A stretch of 6,163 nucleotides of DNA from Syntrophomonadaceae bacterium. Lineage in GTDB: Bacteria > Bacillota > Syntrophomonadia > Syntrophomonadales > Syntrophomonadaceae. Both the position numbers and the translations under genes were made by a program. The notes beneath the pieces are model-generated. The model did not search any database, was not told where the DNA came from, and saw only the letters and a program-made list of their open reading frames with translations. This document shows positions 1 through 6,163 of this stretch, piece after piece. Each line of letters starts with the position of its first letter. Within the stretch, counting starts at the first letter, position 1. The stretch covers positions 1 through 6,163 of the forward strand of contig JAQUBU010000142.1 in the NCBI GenBank assembly GCA_028686565.1, written 5' to 3'.

Positions 1-1738
1 TTTCGTTGGCCATAACAGTAAGGGTATTCACATCAAAGCCATGCAAGCGTTCACCATCCTGGTTGACGCAAAGGCGGAGTCCCCGCCCGATTTCCTGTCG
101 CTTTTTTACCTCTGATTTGCTTTCATTAAGCGTGCATATTTGAAAAACGTTGGGATTATCCCAACCTTCCCGTAAAGCTGAATGGGAGAAGATAAACCGC
201 AGCTTGCTGTCAAAACTCAAAAGCCTTTCCTTGTCACGCATGATCAGACTGTAGGCATCATCATCAGCGGCAGTATTTCCGCTGGTATCCTTTAGCGTGC
301 CCTTTTTATCCTGCGAAAAGTAGCCATTATGAACACCGTCTGGCGCAGTATCAACATCGATTTTTTTAAAAAGCGTATTATACTTCGGTTTGGTGATGAG
401 GTTCTTATACTCTTCCTCAAACATCAATGCATATTTGCCCTTTTGCGGGCTTCCATCCGCATCGTAATAGCGGTAATTAGCCACCCGGTCCACAAAAAAC
501 AAGCTAAGGACTTTCACACCAATTCGGTTAAGTCTTAGCTCCTTATCCAGATGCTCCTCAATCGTCTTTCTGATCTGCAAGCGCTTGATGGTTAGGTTAT
601 CTATATCACCTACAGGCGCACCTATGCGCAACACATCAGAATTGCTGGTAAAATCAACATATTCATTGCCAGTCTCGCAATATATCTCATTGATAATGTA
701 ACCTTCGTAAAGCTCACGTCCTCCAGATTTATCACCTAAATCATCGCCGCGCCTTACACTGATCGTTTTACGCTCCACTTTCCCCTTCTTATGTATATCT
801 ATTTCAAGCTTGGCGGTGATCGGAGACTTCTTATTGTCCACTGATATCAGTTTCATATAGGCTTTGTTATGATAATCCCTGGATTCGAAGGCAGCGACCT
901 CTATCTGCTTCACCAGGCCTAGTTCGTAGGCATCGACCGAATCAAGCTTGAAAACCAGATTGTGCTTGTCCACATGCGTAGCGGAATAACGCAGGGTACA
1001 CAGGGGGTTGAGCGATTTGATCGCTTCCTTTGATTTCGGTGTAGTATCCACTGACTGGGGTTCATCGATGATGACGAATGGGTGTGTTTCCCTGATCAAC
1101 TCTATAGGCTTCATCCCATTCAATTTATCATTGGGACGATGAATGATATTGGCCTTGCTCTCTTTCTCGGTATCCTCAAAGCTTCTGCGGAAAGCGTCTA
1201 TATTGATCACCATAATCTCAACGTTATCACTGACGGCAAAATTCCGCACCTGTTCCAGCATATCGCTGCTATAGATAAAAAACTCGTAAATACTGTTATC
1301 ATACAGCCCTTTGAAATGTTCCCGGGTGATTTGCAGGGACTTATAAACGCCCTCTTTTATTGCGATAGACGGCACAACAATAATAAACTTGGAAAAGCCA
1401 TAGTTTTTGTGAAGTTCAAGAATCGTGCGCAAATACACATAGGTCTTGCCGGTACCCGTTTCCATTTCAACATCAAAGTCGTATTGACCTGGCCTCAAAT
1501 ATTTTGTCTGGGCGATACCGTTTCTGAGCTGTACCGCGTTGAGGTTAGTGAGGATGTCTTCCTCATCAATCTCCAAACGGTTGCCAATTCCATTGGCGGT
1601 ATCATACATACCTATTTGTATACCCCAGGCTGTGACTGTAAAATTTGACTGCATCGGCGTTTGACCTTTAAACAGATCCACCACAGCAGCCACGGCTTGA
1701 TTTTGATATACCAAATCCTTATCGAATTTAAGTTTCAT
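1..1738 (-). CDS. res: Type III restriction enzyme, Res subunit (5' 579 codons, cut by window edge)
   Basis: This is the ATPase/endonuclease subunit of a type III restriction-modification system. Family knowledge: Res joins a Mod dimer, uses ATP to communicate along DNA and cuts some 25-27 bp from an unmethylated site. Seen here in my own translation: an N-terminus typical of the family (MKLKFDKDLVYQNQAV), Walker A ETGTGKT at residues 93-99, the DEPQ form of motif II at 225-228, SAT motif III at 252-254, motif V ALREGWDNP at 521-529 and motif VI QEIGRGLR at 548-555. The frame is open throughout. Family members are usually about 900-1000 residues, so the C-terminal PD-(D/E)XK nuclease domain lies beyond the left edge and cannot be judged. 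I chose the ATG at 1738 because it matches the family N-terminus and has GGTGAT six bases upstream; an in-frame ATG at 1780 would add 14 residues. The gene lies 64 nt downstream of the helicase and is probably co-transcribed with it. Confidence 0.93.
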   Translation of the reverse strand, partial: MKLKFDKDLVYQNQAVAAVVDLFKGQTPMQSNFTVTAWGIQIGMYDTANGIGNRLEIDEEDILTNLNAVQLRNGIAQTKYLRPGQYDFDVEMETGTGKTYVYLRTILELHKNYGFSKFIIVVPSIAIKEGVYKSLQITREHFKGLYDNSIYEFFIYSSDMLEQVRNFAVSDNVEIMVINIDAFRRSFEDTEKESKANIIHRPNDKLNGMKPIELIRETHPFVIIDEPQSVDTTPKSKEAIKSLNPLCTLRYSATHVDKHNLVFKLDSVDAYELGLVKQIEVAAFESRDYHNKAYMKLISVDNKKSPITAKLEIDIHKKGKVERKTISVRRGDDLGDKSGGRELYEGYIINEIYCETGNEYVDFTSNSDVLRIGAPVGDIDNLTIKRLQIRKTIEEHLDKELRLNRIGVKVLSLFFVDRVANYRYYDADGSPQKGKYALMFEEEYKNLITKPKYNTLFKKIDVDTAPDGVHNGYFSQDKKGTLKDTSGNTAADDDAYSLIMRDKERLLSFDSKLRFIFSHSALREGWDNPNVFQICTLNESKSEVKKRQEIGRGLRLCVNQDGERLHGFDVNTLTVMANE

Positions 1739-1740
1739 TA

Positions 1741-1806
1741 TTAAATCACCCATTCCATCTGCAACATCTGTTTTACGCATTTTCCTCTTCCGTTTTCATG
1801 ATCTAT
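1741..1806 (-). pseudogene. Possible 3' remnant of a lost gene between helicase and res
   Basis: In the helicase-res gap one minus-strand frame is open from a TGA (1807-1809) to a TAA (1741-1743) and reads ENGRGKCVKQMLQMEWVI near its end. The TAA lies two bases before the res ATG, the tight spacing typical of translationally coupled genes. This could be the tail of a gene once directly upstream of res and truncated when the module arrived. I do not recognise the sequence. It does not resemble the end of Mod, which is intact at 6016. A 21-codon open frame is easily random, so this is a weak call. Confidence 0.2.
1745..1751 (-). promoter_or_regulatory. Probable ribosome binding site of res
   Basis: GGGTGAT on the minus strand matches the distal part of the extended Shine-Dalgarno consensus (GGTGAT) and lies six bases before the ATG at 1738. 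The competing in-frame ATG at 1780 has a GGAAGAGGAAA stretch close upstream, so it cannot be excluded; the family N-terminus favours 1738. Confidence 0.5.
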
Positions 1807-4800
1807 TCATTTATGGTTGCCCAGTTCTTCTTTCCTTCAAGTATTTCCCACAACAATTTGCATTCGCTACCTTTTATTGGTGACTTTTTACGCAGTGCCT
1901 TGCCCCAATGACTATCATCTAACCCATTTAGCCAATCTGATGCGTTTCTAACAGATACACCATCTTCACTTTGCCATTGTTTTGCTAATCCCTCAGCAGC
2001 TAAACGCGGTACATTTAGCATTCTCAGAGCTATGGCCTCTTTCGAACGAACACCATGGTAAATCATTGCAGGTATAAGATCGGCTGTTTCCCAATCTACA
2101 CTTTCATCGCCAGCTAATGAAACTTTTTGTATCCCTCTGATCCCCCACGGAATTAGATTCGATATTTTACTATAGATATGCTGAATGCACTTAACAACAT
2201 CACCGCCGTATTCATCGTGTGCAATTTCATATAGTGGTGTACCATTAACCCAACGTGAAGTAATTCGCGCAATACGTTCAGGATCAAAAGATCCTTGGTC
2301 TTCAGAGCCCAGACGTATCTCAGGTATTTCGCTCATAGTCACAATTGCGCTAACAAGCGTATCACTTACCCCTGTTTCGGAAAAGAGGGTATCCGGATTC
2401 CAATCTGTTTCTCGATATTTATCTTCATATTTCCAATTTCGCATGATAATGTCAACCGAAGGACTGCTGAACCCAGTTCCATCAGCCAGCTTGGCAAATC
2501 CTTGCAGTGCGTTGCCTTTACTTGCCTCAAGTTGATCTAAATATATCCTGGTAATTCTAATTAAATCTTCGGCTAATTTTGGATCTTCTGAGCGAGCTTG
2601 TTCATATACAAAACTAGCTCTAAGTATTCCTTCCACATCGTTCCTAACCTTATTTAAACTCGTACTAGCAAGTGCATGAACAATGTATTGAAGGAATGCG
2701 GATGCAGATTTTACTTCATTCAACAAATATGAATTAAATGAAATATTGGTTTGGCCTTTGAGCCCGGTCAATAACCCCATTAAAGCACTTGATATTTCGA
2801 AATTATCATTATTTAAATAATCCTGTATTTTGCTCTTTTGCTCATTGTTAGTATTTACAAAGGTAACAATCCCCAAAGAATCTTCAAACGTTCGGCCTAC
2901 TCGTCCGGCTATATTCCAAAATTCCCAGGGTTCAAGTTCTTCTACTATCCAGTTGCCACCGTATTTGCGTATTCTTCGGAAATGATCTTCAATAATAGCA
3001 ACTGATAGTGGAAAATTAACACCTTGCGCTAGAGTTGTAGTTGCGCAAAGGATTTTTATTTCACGGTCTTCAACTAATCTCTCAATAAAATAACGTGCTT
3101 CAGGTGAAAGTCCGGCATGATGGTAAGCAACTCCCTTTTTTAGCATTTCAATCAATGGAATTCCCTGACCCATTTCTGCTTCAAGATATCGACATACTAT
3201 ATCTACAGATTTTGATAAAGGTCGTTCGGGTAATTGAAATGTCAGCCATTGAGCACGTTTCTCTGCTTTTGGGCGACTTGACGCCAGCAGTAAAACTCCG
3301 CCATTTCGCGCTTTTTCCCAGCTTAACGCTAATCTAAGAGCCAATTGCTCTTTAGTTGTGATGTCTTTTTCTTTAATGGAATACAAACCCAAATCTATTG
3401 GCTCTCCAGCAGGATAATCAGAATGTACTGATTCAAGCGTTTCAAAAATTATGCCCCGAAGAGGTTTATTTCTAAGCTTTTTACCAGGTTTGACTGTACC
3501 CACAATACGATCATTAGGCTTCCAATCAATTACTATAGGATTTCCTTTTTCTTCTCCAAGCCAGTAAGATACGTCCATTGCATTTTCAGCAAAAGGAGTA
3601 AGTAAAAGGTATCGAGTTACCGGTCTTTCTCTGCGAAGTGTAGCTAATAATAACTCTAACGTGGCACCTCTGCCCTTATCGTTCATATTATGAGCCTCAT
3701 CAACCACCACCAGTGATAAATTGCGAATTGCTTCATGATCCACTTTCACCAGGAGATCCATTTTCTCTGGCGTGGTTATCAATATATGAAAGTTTTCCTT
3801 GAGCATTTCATCCTCTATAGGATCGAGATCAAAAACAGGTGTTGCAATTCTTATTTTAAGATACTTGCCCAAATGTCTTTTCAACGTCAAATTAACCTGG
3901 GAGACCAGGGCTCTGGTTGGAGCCAAATATACAATACGACTATCAGGATCATTATGATATGCCTCTAATATAGCCAGTTCAGCCAGCAGGGTTTTGCCAG
4001 CACTTGTAGGCATACTAATTACAGTAGCTGACTTAGTGGGATCTAATAAACTTTGGTTAAGTGCTTCTCGTTGCGAATACCATAACTCCATAACGGGTTG
4101 GTTATCATCCTGGGAAAGGTCAAGTAGAAACTTCTTCGTTCGTGATGGCATAACAACAGAAAAAATACTAGACTCAACCAGTGCTTTACAGCCCTCGCCT
4201 AATCTGTTTGCAAATATGCGTAATTGGGGATCATAGCCTCCACTTAACGTATCTCGTGCATTTTGGACATATCTATCAATTTCTCCTTTGATCCCTTTGG
4301 CAGAAAATGTTCCCGATGTCTTCTTGGCGAACTCCCCACATAAATATTGGCCGGTTAGTTCAACAATTTTAGCCAGATTGTATAGTGCAATTATCATAAC
4401 TACTTTTTGCTGCAATTCATTTTGATTGTCATTTGTTGATAAATACTGTTTTTCTACTTTTAACTGTATTTTATGTAAACCATCAATAATCGTCAAAGCT
4501 TTCAGCAAATCATTATAACCACTGTTCTTGCGGACAAGGAGAAGAAAGGCTCGTATTATTTCCAAATACAAATATTTATCCCAATCAACTGTGTTCACCT
4601 CAACCCCGGGCCCATCTAAATTATAGCTTTGAAGTTCATACCTTATTTCAGGTTGACGATTTGCTGACAATCCATCAAAAACCTGATTAACTAGATTTTC
4701 CAAATCATTTTGCTTTGCTAATACCAAACTTCTGCGTATTCTAAATGCGGGCCAAATTAAATTCTCCCAAGAGTTTTTAGATACCTGTGGTCTTTTATAA

Positions 4801-5012
4801 TACCGAGACATCAAATCAAAGCCAACTGTTTCTAATCCGGTTGCTGCTGTTTTAAGATCATTAAAGTTTGAAATAACTGGTTCCTCAAAACTAAAATCAT
4901 TAGCAAATTGCTTACGCAAATAATAAACCTTGGCAGCATTAACTTTATCGTTTGTTCCGTCACGCAGAATATTAATTTGTTCTTCAATATCTTCCGGAAT
5001 ATATATTGGCAT
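1803..5012 (-). CDS. hamB: Ski2-like SF2 helicase, HamB-like (Hachiman-type defence)
   Basis: This is a 1069-residue superfamily 2 helicase of the Ski2-like type. Motifs in order: a Q-like element WYSQREAL from residue 311, Walker A PTSAGKT at 335-341, Ia APTRALVSQ at 364-372, Ib TTPEK at 413-417, DEAH at 438-441, LLLASSRP (motif IV region) near 573-580, HHAGL at 631-635, motif V ATTTLAQGVNFP at 657-668 and motif VI AGRVGR at 702-707. Motif III is odd: TPF at 472-474 replaces the usual SAT, although the following context up to YWLG at 483-486 is normal for Ski2-like enzymes. Residues 1-300 show no motif I recognise. Residues about 986-1010 resemble the helical repeat common in Ski2/Hel308 C-termini. 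In Hachiman, HamB is an ATP-driven helicase that senses abnormal DNA and controls HamA; that role is inferred here from helicase type and the adjacent HamA-like gene. It starts 23 nt after that gene with a strong ribosome binding site. A free-standing DNA-repair helicase, or the related AbpB, is an alternative. The helicase call is near certain; the HamB call is moderate. Confidence 0.72.
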   Translation of the reverse strand: MPIYIPEDIEEQINILRDGTNDKVNAAKVYYLRKQFANDFSFEEPVISNFNDLKTAATGLETVGFDLMSRYYKRPQVSKNSWENLIWPAFRIRRSLVLAKQNDLENLVNQVFDGLSANRQPEIRYELQSYNLDGPGVEVNTVDWDKYLYLEIIRAFLLLVRKNSGYNDLLKALTIIDGLHKIQLKVEKQYLSTNDNQNELQQKVVMIIALYNLAKIVELTGQYLCGEFAKKTSGTFSAKGIKGEIDRYVQNARDTLSGGYDPQLRIFANRLGEGCKALVESSIFSVVMPSRTKKFLLDLSQDDNQPVMELWYSQREALNQSLLDPTKSATVISMPTSAGKTLLAELAILEAYHNDPDSRIVYLAPTRALVSQVNLTLKRHLGKYLKIRIATPVFDLDPIEDEMLKENFHILITTPEKMDLLVKVDHEAIRNLSLVVVDEAHNMNDKGRGATLELLLATLRRERPVTRYLLLTPFAENAMDVSYWLGEEKGNPIVIDWKPNDRIVGTVKPGKKLRNKPLRGIIFETLESVHSDYPAGEPIDLGLYSIKEKDITTKEQLALRLALSWEKARNGGVLLLASSRPKAEKRAQWLTFQLPERPLSKSVDIVCRYLEAEMGQGIPLIEMLKKGVAYHHAGLSPEARYFIERLVEDREIKILCATTTLAQGVNFPLSVAIIEDHFRRIRKYGGNWIVEELEPWEFWNIAGRVGRTFEDSLGIVTFVNTNNEQKSKIQDYLNNDNFEISSALMGLLTGLKGQTNISFNSYLLNEVKSASAFLQYIVHALASTSLNKVRNDVEGILRASFVYEQARSEDPKLAEDLIRITRIYLDQLEASKGNALQGFAKLADGTGFSSPSVDIIMRNWKYEDKYRETDWNPDTLFSETGVSDTLVSAIVTMSEIPEIRLGSEDQGSFDPERIARITSRWVNGTPLYEIAHDEYGGDVVKCIQHIYSKISNLIPWGIRGIQKVSLAGDESVDWETADLIPAMIYHGVRSKEAIALRMLNVPRLAAEGLAKQWQSEDGVSVRNASDWLNGLDDSHWGKALRKKSPIKGSECKLLWEILEGKKNWATINE

Positions 5013-5019
5013 TAATATT

Positions 5020-5025
5020 CTCCCC
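5020..5025 (-). promoter_or_regulatory. Ribosome binding site of the helicase gene
   Basis: GGGGAG on the minus strand lies seven bases before the ATG at 5012, inside the 23-nt gap after the TGA of the hamA-like gene. The spacing supports this start and independent, efficient initiation on a shared transcript. Confidence 0.75.
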
Positions 5026-5035
5026 TAGGACAATC

Positions 5036-5881
5036 TCAAGAGACCGCCGCATTTTTTACCAATTCAAATAATTTGTCGAAAGTACAGTTACATTCTAAAG
5101 CATAATAGTATACTGTAGAAGGTATTTTGGCATCTTCAAATTTTTTTGTTGCTTTCATAAATGGAAGCCAATCTTTCTTATCCCACAAATTAATCGGTCG
5201 AACCAAGACCGGAACTGCCCATACATCTTCTTTATTTATAAACTGTCCATTTAATAAGGCTGTTAAAAAGCCATTAATTACATATTTGTGTTCGTCTCCT
5301 GCTTCATCATGAATGTATTCGAGTTCATTTATAAGTCTTACAGGATCGTTACTGTCAAGAGTATTGTCAAGTATCTGTTTAAGATGATCACGAACTGTAC
5401 CGGCAGGATGCTGCGACTCAATTGATGCCATAACCTCCATTATTAAAAGTATGTGACCAGCCGGGGTTTTAATATAACCAATAAGATCTATACCTTTATG
5501 TTGATTACCCCTTAGTTCCTTGTGAAAAACTCTGGGATAAGGAAAAACTACATCTACATGTTGATCTTGAATTAATCTAAGCGATAAGATCTCCGTAATA
5601 TCAGTAACATATGGATTCCTGGTAATATTCTTGTCATTCACAGGTGTTGGGGGCAGACGTTTCTTCCCCAATTCATTTAATAGCGGCTTTATCTGAGCGG
5701 TAGAAAATCCTGTATCTGAAATGGAAGTATAAACGGCCATATTCATTCGCCAAGCTTCGATACATTGCTCGGCTATTTCTCGCAAATCATCTTGTCGGGG
5801 ATTGTTTTTAAACGCAACAAATCTATGTGGCATCATTGAATGGTCTTCTGCGAATAATGAAAACTCCTTTTTTACAGCCAT
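5036..5881 (-). CDS. hamA: HamA-like (DUF1837) putative PD-(D/E)XK nuclease
   Basis: This is a 281-residue soluble protein with no signal peptide or membrane segment. It is probably a divergent member of the HamA/DUF1837 family, the nuclease partner in Hachiman and AbpAB defence. The support is the pattern rather than strong identity: a TEIL helix at residues 96-99, then KGIDLIG at 129-135 carrying D132, then a strand LLIMEV ending in E149, followed by a helix with RDHLKQ at 164-169. This follows the order E ... D ... E-x-K of PD-(D/E)XK folds. The lysine expected two residues after E149 is methionine (M151), so catalysis is doubtful unless another lysine, for example K168 in the next helix, has taken its place. 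It is the first gene of a pair with the helicase, as hamA precedes hamB in Hachiman. The ATG at 5881 follows AAGGAG by eight bases, and a predicted promoter lies just upstream. The fold call is an inference; another restriction-like nuclease family is possible. Confidence 0.55.
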   Translation of the reverse strand: MAVKKEFSLFAEDHSMMPHRFVAFKNNPRQDDLREIAEQCIEAWRMNMAVYTSISDTGFSTAQIKPLLNELGKKRLPPTPVNDKNITRNPYVTDITEILSLRLIQDQHVDVVFPYPRVFHKELRGNQHKGIDLIGYIKTPAGHILLIMEVMASIESQHPAGTVRDHLKQILDNTLDSNDPVRLINELEYIHDEAGDEHKYVINGFLTALLNGQFINKEDVWAVPVLVRPINLWDKKDWLPFMKATKKFEDAKIPSTVYYYALECNCTFDKLFELVKNAAVS

Positions 5882-5889
5882 TCCCTATA

Positions 5890-5895
5890 CTCCTT
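5890..5895 (-). promoter_or_regulatory. Ribosome binding site of the hamA-like gene
   Basis: AAGGAG on the minus strand lies eight bases before the ATG at 5881. It is a near-ideal Shine-Dalgarno sequence and fixes this start codon. Confidence 0.8.
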
Positions 5896-5902
5896 ATATG
5901 TG

Positions 5903-5930
5903 ATTATATTGGTATGTATTACCATGTCTA
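5903..5930 (-). promoter_or_regulatory. Predicted sigma70 promoter of the hamA-like/helicase pair
   Basis: On the minus strand TAGACA (5925-5930, one mismatch to TTGACA) is followed after a 16-base spacer by a perfect TATAAT (5903-5908). Transcription would begin near 5896, giving a leader of only about 15 bases that starts at the Shine-Dalgarno sequence. It lies in the 134-nt gap between mod and the hamA-like gene, so the module can be expressed without the mod promoter. With no visible terminator before res, this promoter may also drive res. Confidence 0.6.
5910..5924. promoter_or_regulatory. Putative operator palindrome in the promoter spacer
   Basis: TGGTATGTATTACCA is a perfect 5-bp inverted repeat (TGGTA/TACCA) around a 5-bp centre. 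It fills almost the whole gap between the -35 and -10 hexamers, where a bound repressor would block RNA polymerase. The arm length and placement suit a small dimeric regulator, but no regulator gene is present in the window, so the binding protein is unknown. Five-base arms can arise by chance in AT-rich DNA; the location is the main support. Confidence 0.4.
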
Positions 5931-5944
5931 TTCGGCAAAAATAT

Positions 5945-6015
5945 ACGCAGTCCTTTTATTTTCTGAGCATTGCAAACAAAAAATCAATTCTTCTTTTCCT
6001 ATTTGATTACTGCGT
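5945..6015. repeat. 7-bp inverted repeat after the mod stop codon
   Basis: ACGCAGT on the minus strand (6009-6015) directly abuts the mod TAA, and its exact complement ACTGCGT returns at 5945-5951, 57 bases further on. In the mod transcript the second arm is followed by TATATTTTT. This resembles an imperfect terminator, but the loop is far too long for an efficient one. The rest of the 134-nt gap holds the promoter and operator and nothing else that I can identify. Confidence 0.3.
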
Positions 6016-6163
6016 TTAAACCGTTACAAACTCATCAATACCGGCCTGTCTAAAATTTTCTTTTACATTGGTTTTGGCAGCGTCATTAATAAAGCCATTA
6101 TCTTTGAATACAACCCGCATTGTTTCAGGGCTAAGCTCATTTTTGAGCTTGATAATGTCCTGG
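6016..6163 (-). CDS. mod: Type III DNA methyltransferase, Mod subunit (3' end only)
   Basis: Only the last 48 codons and the TAA stop are inside the window. The readable tail includes RVVFKDNGFINDAAKTN followed by a segment ending QAGIDEFVTV. This matches the very end of type III Mod proteins, where a pattern like VVF+D.GF..D..KTN....L+..GI is characteristic. Family knowledge: Mod is an N6-adenine methyltransferase that carries the target recognition domain and also provides specificity to Res. The catalytic and recognition regions lie beyond the right edge, so neither activity nor specificity can be assessed. Finding res on the same strand about 4.3 kb downstream supports the call. In ordinary type III systems mod and res are adjacent or overlap; here the helicase module separates them. 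Confidence 0.8.
   Translation of the reverse strand, partial: QDIIKLKNELSPETMRVVFKDNGFINDAAKTNVKENFRQAGIDEFVTV

Noticed and set aside
1598..1612. GGTATCATACATACC, a 5-bp inverted repeat in res that shares nine bases with the promoter palindrome
   Set aside because: It lies within codons for a conserved-looking part of res, far from any promoter, and the spacing and arms differ from the operator-like site. Chance resemblance is likely.
1082..1648. A 188-codon plus-strand open frame
   Set aside because: It lies wholly opposite res, whose minus-strand frame carries all the expected helicase motifs (Walker A, DEPQ, SAT). The plus-strand product resembles no family I know.
1773..1799. Eight-codon open frame (MKTEEENA) just after the helicase stop
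   Set aside because: It is too short to support and has no ribosome binding site. At most it is a leader peptide, for which there is no evidence.
1890..1896. A third copy of ACGCAGT, near the 3' end of the helicase gene, considered as a repeat flanking an insertion
   Set aside because: A given 7-mer is expected about once in 12 kb of combined strands, this copy is inside coding sequence, and no longer match extends from it.
2185..2540. Two overlapping plus-strand open frames of 116 and 81 codons
   Set aside because: They are antisense to the helicase C-terminal region, overlap each other in different frames and lack ribosome binding sites or recognisable content.
3095..4236. Three plus-strand open frames of 77-80 codons
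   Set aside because: All are shadows of the helicase core, where the minus strand encodes conserved motifs I, Ia, II and V.
1803..6016. Transposon or integrative element boundaries around the module
   Set aside because: I compared the bases after the mod stop with those before res and found no convincing direct or terminal inverted repeats, and there is no transposase or integrase in the window.

Overview
The window is a bacterial defence locus in which all four recognisable genes lie on the minus strand, so transcription runs from high to low coordinates. In that order they are: the last 48 codons of a type III restriction-modification methyltransferase (mod, cut by the right edge); a 281-residue protein resembling HamA/DUF1837 nucleases; a 1069-residue Ski2-like superfamily 2 helicase resembling HamB; and the first 579 codons of the type III restriction subunit (res, cut by the left edge). 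mod and res are normally adjacent, so a Hachiman-like two-gene module appears to sit inside a type III R-M operon.

The host cannot be named from these bases. Good Shine-Dalgarno sequences before both module genes and a sigma70-type promoter with a perfect TATAAT argue for a low-to-medium GC bacterium that uses standard initiation signals, such as a firmicute or proteobacterium, rather than a Bacteroidetes member. res looks richer in GC (about 47% over four sampled rows) than the module (about 36% over five sampled rows), consistent with separate histories.

The layout is compact. The 134-nt gap between mod and the hamA-like gene holds the module's own predicted promoter, with a TGGTA-N5-TACCA palindrome in its spacer that is placed like a repressor operator, and a 7-bp inverted repeat just after the mod stop. 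The two module genes are 23 nt apart, with a strong ribosome binding site for the second. The 64-nt gap between the helicase and res contains no terminator that I can see and a 21-codon stop-to-stop frame that could be the tail of a lost gene. No gap exceeds 300 nt, and I see no tRNA, rRNA, CRISPR array, transposase or integrase.

Expected working (family knowledge plus inference): Mod methylates a short asymmetric site and, with Res, cuts unmethylated invading DNA in an ATP-dependent way. HamB-type helicases sense aberrant DNA and release the HamA nuclease to destroy DNA. Two features make this copy unusual: the position of the usual catalytic lysine of the HamA-like protein appears to hold methionine (E149-V-M151), and helicase motif III reads TPF where SAT is normal. 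The main new question is whether this is a divergent Hachiman variant, a decayed one, or a module co-regulated with the R-M genes around it.
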